From Gammaproteobacteria bacterium RIFCSPHIGHO2_02_FULL_42_43 (lineage in GTDB: Bacteria > Pseudomonadota > Gammaproteobacteria > Coxiellales > Coxiellaceae), in the NCBI GenBank assembly GCA_001801425.1, contig MGXR01000013.1, forward strand, positions 1-64,000: a stretch of DNA of 64,000 nt, read 5' to 3'. Positions 57,037-64,000 of this stretch are shown in pieces. The stretch's first letter is position 1. Every line of letters starts with the position of its first letter. Position numbers and translations under genes: made by a program. The notes beneath the pieces are model-generated. The model saw only the letters and a list, made by a program, of their open reading frames with translations. It ran no database searches and had not been told where the DNA came from.

Positions 57037-58091
57037 TGATGCCCAAAAATAATTTTTTAAGTGATAATTGTTCCCCTGTTGATAAAAAAATATTTGACTG
57101 TCTTATAAAGGCAAACACCGGAAAAGTATATTCTTATGGTGATGATGATTGGACAGAAAATGCCATTGATCTTATGAAGCAGCATTTTGGAAAAAAAGCA
57201 GATATCTACTTTTTATCTAATGGCACCGCAGCAAATGCTCTAGCGATGAAATCAACATTAAAACGTCATCAAGCAATTATCTGTTCTGACGTTGCGCATT
57301 TACATGAAAATGAAAGCGGCGCCATAGAAGCAGTCTCTGGAAATAAAATTTTGCCTATTAAATCAAAGCTGGGGAAAATAAATGTTGGAAATATTGCCAT
57401 GGCTTTAAACAAACTGGGATGTATATATACAGCACAACCCAAATTAATTTCAATTAGCCAAGCAACTGAATTAGGAACGGTGTACTCAATCAATGAGCTT
57501 AAAGAAATAAAGGCCTTTGCAAAAGAACATAATTTACTATTACATATTGATGGAGCCAGATTAGCAAACGCTGCTGTATTTCTTAAGACGGATTTAAAAG
57601 AAATATGTGACAGTGCTGATATATTTTCATTTGGATGCACTAAGAATGGTGGAATATTTGGCGATGCTCTTATTTTTTCAAACAACAATTTATCAGAAGA
57701 TTTTTTTTTCCTACAAAAACAAAATTTACAACTAACCCCAAAAACCAGGTATATTTCAGCTCAATATATCGCCATGTTTGAAAATGATTTATGGAAAACA
57801 AACGCGCAAAATGCAAATATGACGGCAATTGAGTTATCAAAAAAACTAAGTCAAATTGAGGAAGTCTCTATATTGTATCCAATTGAAATAAATATGATAT
57901 TCGTAAAGTTACCCCCTTGTTTAATTGTGCCACTACTAGAAACCAATGACTTTAGTATCATCGATAAGCAAGAAGGAATAATTCGACTTGTAACATCATT
58001 CGATACAACTGAAACAGATATAAATAACTTTATTTTATCCTTAAAAAAGAACCTAACGTGTTATAGAATTAATAACACTAACTGTATCTAA
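57036..58091 (+). CDS. PLP-dependent threonine-aldolase-like lyase
   Basis: 351 residues of the beta-eliminating lyase/low-specificity threonine aldolase family (fold type I). The N-terminus has KVYSYGDDDWTENAIDLM and the PLP-phosphate region FLSNGTAANALAM. The PLP aspartate is Asp172 in LHIDGARLANA and the Schiff-base lysine Lys203 in FSFGCTKNGG. The reaction could be retro-aldol cleavage of a beta-hydroxy amino acid, or aldol synthesis of one for the cluster's product. Fourth gene of the plus operon, coupled to DUF523. It ends convergently on the HAD gene with a four-base overlap. Confidence 0.85.
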   Translation: MMPKNNFLSDNCSPVDKKIFDCLIKANTGKVYSYGDDDWTENAIDLMKQHFGKKADIYFLSNGTAANALAMKSTLKRHQAIICSDVAHLHENESGAIEAVSGNKILPIKSKLGKINVGNIAMALNKLGCIYTAQPKLISISQATELGTVYSINELKEIKAFAKEHNLLLHIDGARLANAAVFLKTDLKEICDSADIFSFGCTKNGGIFGDALIFSNNNLSEDFFFLQKQNLQLTPKTRYISAQYIAMFENDLWKTNAQNANMTAIELSKKLSQIEEVSILYPIEINMIFVKLPPCLIVPLLETNDFSIIDKQEGIIRLVTSFDTTETDINNFILSLKKNLTCYRINNTNCI

Positions 58092-58747
58092 AAATTTTGC
58101 ATTATTTGCTTAAAGCTTTTTAGATTTATAAAATCAGTATTACTTTGTTCTGCACTTTTACTACATGGACGAGAAATTAGCAGCAAATTATCAATTCCAA
58201 AAGCTCGTGCTGCCTTCAATACAGAAGGGTTATCGTCAATTAAAAGAGTAGAAATACAATTAAAGCTAATATTTTTTTGTAATTTTTTCCAAAATTCAAC
58301 CTGTTCTTTTGCATAACCCAATTCCGAGGATGAAAATATCTTCATTATATTTTTATCTAATTCTGTGTTTTTAATCTTTAAGTGAATATTTTTTCTATCT
58401 GCATTCGTTACTAAGTATATATTAGAAAATCTTTTTGCTAGCAACTTAAGGAAATCTTCTGCGTTATCACGATAGCCAATCAAGTGCTGATGATTCTCAT
58501 ATAGCTCAAGCATATCAAAACCTAGCAAGTTGCTCCAATGGGTAAAGCAGTAAGCATTTAAAGTACCACGTCTAGCATCTATACATTTTTTAATTGTTTC
58601 TTTTGCCTGTTCTAATGCTACGTTATGCACTTGTGCAAATTTTTCAGGTAAAGCAACATCCCAAATAAAATTGTCATAATAAAGATCAAGCAGGGTTCCA
58701 TCCATATCTAAAAAAACTGTTTCTATGAAATCCCAATTAACCAACAT
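58088..58747 (-). CDS. HAD-family nucleotidase (YrfG/GMP-IMP-nucleotidase-like)
   Basis: 219 residues from ATG 58747. HAD motif I is VFLDMDGTLLDL (Asp14, Asp16), followed by YYDNFIWDVALPEKFA, the wording of YrfG-type 5'-nucleotidases. Motif II is VTNADRKN and motif IV LLIDDNPSVL. It probably dephosphorylates purine mononucleotides. A frame to 58846 exists but has no family homology. Convergent with the PLP lyase; probably outside the accessory cluster but could be an accessory gene by its A+T-rich composition. Confidence 0.8.
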   Translation of the reverse strand: MLVNWDFIETVFLDMDGTLLDLYYDNFIWDVALPEKFAQVHNVALEQAKETIKKCIDARRGTLNAYCFTHWSNLLGFDMLELYENHQHLIGYRDNAEDFLKLLAKRFSNIYLVTNADRKNIHLKIKNTELDKNIMKIFSSSELGYAKEQVEFWKKLQKNISFNCISTLLIDDNPSVLKAARAFGIDNLLLISRPCSKSAEQSNTDFINLKSFKQIMQNF

Positions 58748-59018
58748 AAGATATGCAGCGCCCATAGTAAAAACTAAATTCCACGTGCAAAGAGCCCCTA
58801 ATTTTATTACGAGTGTATGTATCGTGATCGTACAACAAATTCTCATTTTCGCCTATAAATTGTAGTAGAAATGTCCACGGAAGCACAAGCATAGTGTTGT
58901 ACCGCTGTGTCCTAATTTTGGGGGCCGTCAGTTTAAAAAGCCCTTCACCCAACCCTGCTTTGTGCTTAGATGTATTACCCATGGCAAGCCAATCAAATTC
59001 CATGCTATGCTAATTTCC

Positions 59019-59837
59019 ATGAAAAAACGGCACGTGTTTTGCATTTCTGACGGAACCGGAATCACTGCCAACAGTTTAGGCCACGCCTTACTTTCACAAT
59101 TCGAACAAACCGAATTTATTCAAACCTCGCTTCCTTACATCGACACACCCGAAAAAGCGCGTGATGTATGCCAAAAAATTGAAGAGGCATTTACAAAAGA
59201 TCAAGCACCACCGATTGTATTTAGTACCATGGTCAAACCAGAATTATTGAAAATAATTAAAAAAAGCCCGGGATTAACGCTCGATTTTTTAGAAACATTT
59301 ATCGACCCATTAGAAAAAACGTTACAAGAAAAATCGTCACACACGGTTGGTCGCAGTCACGGCATGGTCGATTATGCAACTTACAAACGCCGTATCGACG
59401 CACTCAATTTTAGTTTGAATACCGATGATGGCGCATCGATCAATCAATATGACAAGGCCGACGTAATTTTAATCGGCGTTTCTCGCTCAGGCAAAACACC
59501 AACCAGTTTATATCTGTCATTACAATTCGGGTTGTTTGTTGCTAACTATCCAATCACCGATCATGAATTAGAAAGCACTACCCTACCCTCTGCATTGCAG
59601 CCTTACCAAAATAAATTATTTGGTTTAACTATTGATGTCGGGCGATTGATGGCCATTCGCAGCGAACGCCGCCCCAACAGCGAATACGCATCCGAAAAAC
59701 AATGCGCATTTGAATTAAATGCTGTTGAAAAAATATTAAAACGTGCACAAATTCCCTATTTAAATGCAACACATCTTTCCGTAGAAGAATTGGCAACAAG
59801 AATTTTAGTTTTTCAATCAGGAAAACCGCATGAATAA
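59019..59837 (+). CDS. ppsR: PEP synthase regulatory protein PpsR
   Basis: Bifunctional ADP-dependent kinase and Pi-dependent phosphorylase that inactivates and reactivates PEP synthase (DUF299 family). 272 residues. The opening is HVFCISDGTGITANSLG and the P-loop is GVSRSGKT at 153-160. Its target ppsA is at 116-2488, about 57 kb away in this window, unlike species where the two are divergent neighbours. ATG 59019 matches family starts, although the ribosome site is weak and ATG 59007 is possible. Confidence 0.93.
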   Translation: MKKRHVFCISDGTGITANSLGHALLSQFEQTEFIQTSLPYIDTPEKARDVCQKIEEAFTKDQAPPIVFSTMVKPELLKIIKKSPGLTLDFLETFIDPLEKTLQEKSSHTVGRSHGMVDYATYKRRIDALNFSLNTDDGASINQYDKADVILIGVSRSGKTPTSLYLSLQFGLFVANYPITDHELESTTLPSALQPYQNKLFGLTIDVGRLMAIRSERRPNSEYASEKQCAFELNAVEKILKRAQIPYLNATHLSVEELATRILVFQSGKPHE

Positions 59838-60069
59838 AAAATATTTCTTCGCCGCTTGGATTTTTTTATTCGCAACACCCGTATTTTCGCAAGACTCATC
59901 ACCCATTAATGTTGGTTTTAGTTACGAACAATATCGTATGCCGCAAGGATTGCCGGATTTAGGTGTTCTCGGTATTCACGCACTGATAGATTTTTCATCG
60001 TGGTGTTATGGTGGATTGGTGGGATACGAAGGTGTCGCGGAAAGCAGAGATACTCATTTACATGACTGA
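59830..60069 (+). pseudogene. Truncated outer-membrane-type protein remnant
   Basis: 79 codons with a clear signal peptide (FFAAWIFLFATPVFSQD) followed by a start typical of a much larger surface protein: VGFSYEQYRMPQGLPDLGVLGIHALID. The frame then stops just inside the following FAH gene. A secreted N-terminus with no remaining domain suggests a 5' fragment of a gene whose body was deleted. It overlaps ppsR by eight bases. A genuine small secreted protein cannot be excluded. Confidence 0.5.
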
Positions 60070-60655
60070 TAAAATTATTTGCTTTGGAAAAAATTATCTC
60101 GACCATATGCATGAGCTGGGCGATCAACCCGTCGATCAACCCGTCATTTTTTTAAAACCGTTTAGCATTCTAAAACAATGTGATGCTTGGAATAAAACCA
60201 TTCGCGTGACGATGCCAGCCGACATCGTGCATTATGAATGTGAATTGGTTTTTAAAGTAACGGGTGATGACAATCAGCTAACGCATTACACCGTTGGTTT
60301 AGACATGACAAAACGCGAGCTGCAAGCGCGCTTAAAAAAAGCGGGGCACCCTTGGGAAATTTCAAAAATATTTTTAGGCAGTGCCATCATCGGCCCTTGG
60401 ATTCCTATCGACACAATGGAACATTGTCTCAGTATTCCATTTCAATTTTTTTTAAATCAAACACTGCGACAAGAAGCTGCCGGAAATCAAATGCTTTTTG
60501 CACCAATTGATTTATTGGAACAGGCCCGCCACCATTTTCCAATTTGTGACGGCGATATAATTTTTACAGGAACGCCCGCGGGAGTGGGCGCCGTGAAAAC
60601 TGGTGACAAAGCAGATTTAAAATTAGCAGAAAAAACTTTTTCAGTGATATTTTAA
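60062..60655 (+). CDS. Fumarylacetoacetate hydrolase family protein
   Basis: 197 residues from ATG 60062. The start MTDKIICFGKNYLDHMHELG is the standard FAH opening (GxNYxxHxxE). Metal ligands are in HYECELVFKV, and GLDMTKRELQ and IIFTGTPAGVG follow, so the catalytic set looks complete. Members hydrolyse C-C bonds or decarboxylate oxaloacetate-like acids; YcgM-like enzymes act on acylpyruvates. Overlaps the upstream remnant by eight bases and its stop overlaps the next start (TAATG). Confidence 0.88.
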   Translation: MTDKIICFGKNYLDHMHELGDQPVDQPVIFLKPFSILKQCDAWNKTIRVTMPADIVHYECELVFKVTGDDNQLTHYTVGLDMTKRELQARLKKAGHPWEISKIFLGSAIIGPWIPIDTMEHCLSIPFQFFLNQTLRQEAAGNQMLFAPIDLLEQARHHFPICDGDIIFTGTPAGVGAVKTGDKADLKLAEKTFSVIF

Positions 60656-62139
60656 TGCCGACGCAAAATTCATCAACAACCAATCCCGCGCAGTTATTTA
60701 AGCAATCCGCACCTATTTTAGTCACGCGATATCTCGCAATGGGATTACTGCAATTTTTTGCCAAGCGCATTATTTTAGGCCAAAAAAGTGAGTCAGTGCT
60801 CGCTGCTTATGCGATTATCGGCATTATCGAATCCCTAGTTTTTATTTTAGTGTTCAGCGGATTACATATTGTGTCCGCGCGCATTTCGCAACTGCATGCA
60901 GATGAAATGAAAGCGAGCGCGCAACGTCGCGAAAACACATTTGATCCTAAAATAATCGGCGAAACGTATCGTCAAGGAGTATTATTTGGAATATTGTTGA
61001 TGCTCCCCACCACAGCAATCTGTTTTGCTGCACCTACACTTTTTTCCTGGCTTGGGCAATCGGAAATGATTGTGGCGCAAAGCGCCGTCTATCTTCGATA
61101 CGGACTTTTTGCGTATTGGGCAGATATGTTGTATCGCACACAAGCAAGAGTCGTGATCGGACTATCTCAGCCAAAAATTGCGCTGATTGCCGACTCTGCA
61201 GAAAGCATATTGGATGTGGTGTTAACTTATTTTTTCGTGAATGGAAAATATGGATTTCCTGATATGGGCGTTGAAGGTGCAGCGGTGGCTTACGCTATTT
61301 CTGCAGCAACCACTGCGACGGGCACATTTTTTTATCTTCACACTCACGTAAATTTTCAACGATATGAATTATTTCGAAATGAATTTTTATCTGCCTATCG
61401 TTCACCGCAATTTAACGAGCTCGTTTGCGGTGGATTACACCTGTCATTAAAAACATCTATTTTACCTACAACGCAAATGATCACTAAAATTTTATTTGGT
61501 TCGCGCAGTAACGCACCACTCGCGGCTATCGAGGTAGTGTTCGGGTACAGCGCCGTCGCATCGCTTTTTGTCGCAGGATTTTCTGAAGCAGCAAGCATTG
61601 TGATCGGACGTTTGGCGGAACATCATTCAGCAGAAGCCATTCAAATTGGAAATTACAGCATGTGCGGATGTTTTACGTTAACTGTTTTGCTAGCACTACC
61701 CGCAATCATGCAACCCCAATCTATTGTGCGATTATTTTTAAATGCCGAACAACATCCACTGAGTTTTTCCATGGCTCGCGTATTACTGCAAATACAAGCC
61801 GTCATGGAAATCATCAACAGCATCAGCAACACAGGTTCAGATGTGCTGCTTGGTTTTTTAGAAACACGTGGACCATTTTTATTGAGCGCCATTTTTATTT
61901 GTGCGTTCAATTCAACATTGCTGTTAATTGCACATTTTTTATTTCATCTCGATCCGCTAATGCTGTATGGCCTACAATTAACTGGAATGACGCTGAATAC
62001 TGTCGGTGTTGCAGCCATGTGGTGGATGAGACCTTGGAAAAAATGTCCTGCGCCAGAGTCACCAAAAGATGCAGGTCGAGTAGAAGAGCTGCAAGAGCTG
62101 ACAGACCTAACCGTCGTCACATCTTCGGCGGTGTATTAG
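60655..62139 (+). CDS. MATE family efflux transporter
   Basis: 494 residues with about twelve transmembrane helices in two related halves, the MATE fold. The N-terminal half has FKQSAPILVTRYLAMGLLQFF, with no DinF-like wording; the second half has HLSLKTSILPTTQMITKILF. A long polar loop (HADEMKASAQRRENTFDPK) lies between helices 2 and 3. It would export organic cations or small toxic molecules in exchange for protons or sodium. Coupled to the FAH gene by a one-base overlap. Confidence 0.85.
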   Translation: MPTQNSSTTNPAQLFKQSAPILVTRYLAMGLLQFFAKRIILGQKSESVLAAYAIIGIIESLVFILVFSGLHIVSARISQLHADEMKASAQRRENTFDPKIIGETYRQGVLFGILLMLPTTAICFAAPTLFSWLGQSEMIVAQSAVYLRYGLFAYWADMLYRTQARVVIGLSQPKIALIADSAESILDVVLTYFFVNGKYGFPDMGVEGAAVAYAISAATTATGTFFYLHTHVNFQRYELFRNEFLSAYRSPQFNELVCGGLHLSLKTSILPTTQMITKILFGSRSNAPLAAIEVVFGYSAVASLFVAGFSEAASIVIGRLAEHHSAEAIQIGNYSMCGCFTLTVLLALPAIMQPQSIVRLFLNAEQHPLSFSMARVLLQIQAVMEIINSISNTGSDVLLGFLETRGPFLLSAIFICAFNSTLLLIAHFLFHLDPLMLYGLQLTGMTLNTVGVAAMWWMRPWKKCPAPESPKDAGRVEELQELTDLTVVTSSAVY

Positions 62140-62199
62140 TGTGAGTGTGCGTATGTCGAAAAAATGAGAGTGTTGGGCAGTCAAATCATTAGCGTCGAC

Positions 62200-62219
62200 G
62201 CTCACACTTCCGTGTGAGC
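62200..62219 (-). terminator. Hairpin at the DUF2442 stop
   Basis: GCTCACAC and GTGTGAGC form a perfect 8-bp stem with loop TTCC, overlapping the stop of the DUF2442 gene. No T-run follows, so termination is uncertain; the geometry repeats that at 34438-34457. Confidence 0.5.
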
Positions 62220-62464
62220 TACTGATTCGTTTTCATTAATGCGCTAACCGCAATATCTTCATCAATGGCTGCCCAGTGTACGCCAACACCTTTTCCGATC
62301 AATCGCCAATTATTTCTATCGGATTCGCTCGCCTCGCGTAATTTGGGAAACCAGTTCAGTGGCGCAGAGATTTCCCTGCCATCCGCCAACACAAAACGCA
62401 CGGCGGTTTTGGAAAAATGAACATCGACCGCTCGATCATCAAATTTTATTGCTGAAAAATTCAT
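62219..62464 (-). CDS. DUF2442 protein
   Basis: 81 residues. The core is VRFVLADGREISAPLNWFPKL, followed by GKGVGVHWAAIDEDIAV, the family signature. DUF2442 proteins commonly follow DUF4160 in two-gene modules thought to be toxin-antitoxin-like; no activity is established. It overlaps its partner by 26 bases. Confidence 0.85.
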   Translation of the reverse strand: MNFSAIKFDDRAVDVHFSKTAVRFVLADGREISAPLNWFPKLREASESDRNNWRLIGKGVGVHWAAIDEDIAVSALMKTNQ

Positions 62465-62681
62465 GCCATTTCTCCAAAAATAGTACCCTATGCTGCATCA
62501 CCATCATAGTTATTTTAGCTAACATATTGCTTCGAAATCCATACGCATCTGCAAGCTCTACTGGATTTAACCGGAATTTTGCAACAAAATCACCGTGCTC
62601 AACATGTATGTGCGGTGGTTCATTATTTTCATTGCTAAAAAAGAAAAAACGAAACCCATGGGTTCTGAGTATTGTTGGCAT
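62439..62681 (-). CDS. DUF4160 protein
   Basis: 80 residues: PTILRTHGFRFFFFSNENNE, then EPPHIHVEHGDFVAKF, the family signature with the conserved histidines. Upstream gene of the DUF4160/DUF2442 pair. The start has no strong ribosome site. The pair is frequent in mobile or accessory positions. Confidence 0.88.
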   Translation of the reverse strand: MPTILRTHGFRFFFFSNENNEPPHIHVEHGDFVAKFRLNPVELADAYGFRSNMLAKITMMVMQHRVLFLEKWHEFFSNKI

Positions 62682-62756
62682 TGGCGAAGCACCACTTTAT
62701 TTTATTTCATGCCAACATTATCTAAGAGTAAACGGATATTTCAATACCGTGTTTAC

Positions 62757-62843
62757 ACGCACTTGCTCCGTTAAGATGATTTGCTTCGCAAATCCCGCTC
62801 TCTAACGATCGCGGCTCACTTCCATTTTATGCGCGTACTTCTG
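62757..62843. repeat. REP-like repeat at the tsaD 3' end
   Basis: Full-length copy of the unit at 9404-9494 (ACGCACTTGCTCCG ... GATTTGCTTCGCAAATC ... ATGCGCGTACTTCTG). The stop codon and last codons of tsaD (TEVRA) are inside it. Confidence 0.8.
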
Positions 62844-63834
62844 TGATTAACCATCGCGCTTTGACATCAACATTGAGTGAATCTTGCTGACCTTGTTTTA
62901 AGTGCATAAAACCATTGAAAGCGACCATCGCCGCATTGTCGGTGCAAAATTCTAACGCGGGAAAAAAAACAGGATAACCTTTTTTTTCTAACAACTGCGT
63001 TTGTTCACGTAATTTTTGATTAGCGCTCACGCCGCCCGCAATCACCAACTGACGACAGTTGGTCTGCTCCAACGCACGCTCAGATTTTTTGAGCAACACA
63101 TCGATAATGGCCTCTTCAAAAGCGAAAGCGATATCTGCTTTAGTTTGTATGTTGTCTTTTTCAGCGCGAATGAGTTGTATCGCCGCCGTTTTTAATCCGC
63201 TGAAACTAAAATCACAATTGGGTTGATGCAACATGGGGCGCGGAAAATGAAAACGGCCGGGTTTACCTTGCGTTGCGAGTTTCGCTAATGCAGGTCCGCC
63301 GGGATAAGGCAATCCCAATGTTTTTGCTGTTTTGTCAAATGCTTCACCGGCCGCATCATCCAGTGTTTCACCAAGCAGCTGATAACATCCAAATTTTTCT
63401 GTGAACAACAACATCGTGTGTCCACCAGAAACCAACAATGTCACCAAGGGAAATTCAAGTGTGTTATTTTCCAAAAGTGCTGCCATTAAATGTGATTCCA
63501 AATGATGCACGCCAATACTTGGAATTTTCCACGCAAACGCCAAACTTTTAGCGAACGATGCGCCAACCATGAGCGAGCCAATTAAACCCGGGCCGCGCGT
63601 GTAGGCAATCGCCGTAATTGATTTCTCGTTGACAGCACGCTCAGTCAGTAATTGTTGCGTCAACGGCAATAATTTTAGAATGTGATCGCGCGATGCAAGC
63701 TCGGGCACAACACCACCATACGGTTGATGCAACGCATTTTGGCTATACACCAATTGCCCCAGTAAACCCGCTGGTTCGTCGTAAATAGCGACAGAAGTTT
63801 CATCGCAGGAAGTTTCAATCCCGAGAACTCTCAA
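62827..63834 (-). CDS. tsaD: tRNA t6A37 threonylcarbamoyltransferase TsaD
   Basis: Transfers the threonylcarbamoyl group to A37 of ANN-decoding tRNAs with TsaB and TsaE. 335 residues, full length. [16 protein letters not shown] is the ASKHA opening, [13 protein letters not shown] holds the two metal-binding histidines, and VSGGHTMLL and [14 protein letters not shown] are the nucleotide motifs. The start codon is TTG, overlapping the mdh stop as TTGA. The C-terminus falls in a repeat. Confidence 0.96.
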   Translation of the reverse strand: MRVLGIETSCDETSVAIYDEPAGLLGQLVYSQNALHQPYGGVVPELASRDHILKLLPLTQQLLTERAVNEKSITAIAYTRGPGLIGSLMVGASFAKSLAFAWKIPSIGVHHLESHLMAALLENNTLEFPLVTLLVSGGHTMLLFTEKFGCYQLLGETLDDAAGEAFDKTAKTLGLPYPGGPALAKLATQGKPGRFHFPRPMLHQPNCDFSFSGLKTAAIQLIRAEKDNIQTKADIAFAFEEAIIDVLLKKSERALEQTNCRQLVIAGGVSANQKLREQTQLLEKKGYPVFFPALEFCTDNAAMVAFNGFMHLKQGQQDSLNVDVKARWLITEVRA

Positions 63835-64000
63835 ATCAACCCCAGCGCCTTTACCATTTCTCGTTCTTGGCGTAACTCATTTAATGTAACGGCTAATTTT
63901 TCTTGACCGAACGCGCTGTGCGTAATACCCTCCACCACAGACACCGCGCCATTTTTCGTGCGACACGGAAATGAATAAATCAAACCTGCATCCACGCCGT
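63831..64000 (-). CDS. mdh: Malate dehydrogenase, C-terminal fragment
   Basis: Only the last 55 codons and the stop are in the window. They read [20 protein letters not shown], then [19 protein letters not shown] and end ALGLI, the C-terminus of NAD-dependent malate dehydrogenase of the type with the FxREKxxxTLxELxxER ending. Oxidises malate to oxaloacetate in the TCA cycle. Coupled to tsaD by a four-base overlap. Confidence 0.8.
   Translation of the reverse strand, partial: GVDAGLIYSFPCRTKNGAVSVVEGITHSAFGQEKLAVTLNELRQEREMVKALGLI

Overview
The window is a stretch of a moderately A+T-rich gammaproteobacterial chromosome. The gene set points to the Legionellales (Coxiella/Legionella/Berkiella-like lineages): a SUF-type Fe-S operon led by an Rrf2 regulator, a DUF2608 protein, a short protein resembling a Coxiella/Legionella family, a LuxR-type regulator with no visible synthase, and many short palindromic repeats between genes. 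This lineage call is inference from gene content. I saw no rRNA or tRNA gene, no insertion sequence with a transposase, and no CRISPR array.

Layout. 1-2.5 kb: ppsA (-). 2.6-6.2 kb: a cytosolic 5'-nucleotidase (+) convergent with an amino-acid permease and glmM (-). 6.3-14.9 kb: a long minus-strand run, sufR-sufB-sufC-sufD-sufS-sufU-A-type carrier, then sufT, rlmE and ftsH. 15-17.7 kb: a cation-efflux gene with a repeat inside its N-terminal coding part, and sbcB ending in a long palindrome. 17.8-21.5 kb: glpE and a 1121-residue Fe-S/FAD oxidoreductase. 21.5-23 kb: a small conserved ORF, grxD, fdxA and an orphan Phd-type antitoxin. 23-29.3 kb: DUF2608 protein, prfC, a soluble hybrid histidine kinase, a BPL_N protein and a membrane protein of unknown function. 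29.4-34.7 kb: rodA, mltB, a TPR methyltransferase, small membrane proteins, a DUF2282 (bufferin-like) precursor and DoxX. 34.7-45.4 kb: ligA, zipA, smc, a Sel1/SPOR lipoprotein, rseP and rlmD. relA (45.4-47.1 kb) lacks its ACT domain.

47.1-58.1 kb is the main accessory region and the best candidate for an undescribed system. Two divergent operons face a 535-bp control region. The minus operon encodes a [2Fe-2S] ferredoxin, a heme-oxygenase-like diiron oxidase, three ATP-grasp ligases, an MFS exporter and a ferredoxin/rubredoxin reductase. The plus operon encodes a LuxR-type regulator, a PP-loop ATPase, a DUF523/TudS-like Fe-S protein and a PLP-dependent threonine-aldolase-like lyase. This is the composition expected of a small NRPS-independent biosynthetic cluster: amino-acid modification by oxidase and PLP enzyme, ATP-dependent amide ligation, possible sulfur chemistry, export and regulation. 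The product is unknown.

58-64 kb returns to ordinary genes: a HAD nucleotidase, ppsR (regulator of the PpsA at the other end), a truncated outer-membrane-protein remnant, an FAH-family hydrolase, a MATE transporter, a DUF4160/DUF2442 pair, tsaD and the 3' end of mdh.

At least four repeat families recur: a ~90-bp REP-like unit (ACGCACTTGCTCCG) at gene ends; a ~167-bp palindromic element (two copies); a ~150-bp multi-hairpin element (two copies, one translated inside a transporter gene); and a 162-bp inverted repeat covering the sbcB stop. A 16-codon leader-like ORF followed by a strong terminator sits upstream of the Sel1/SPOR gene.
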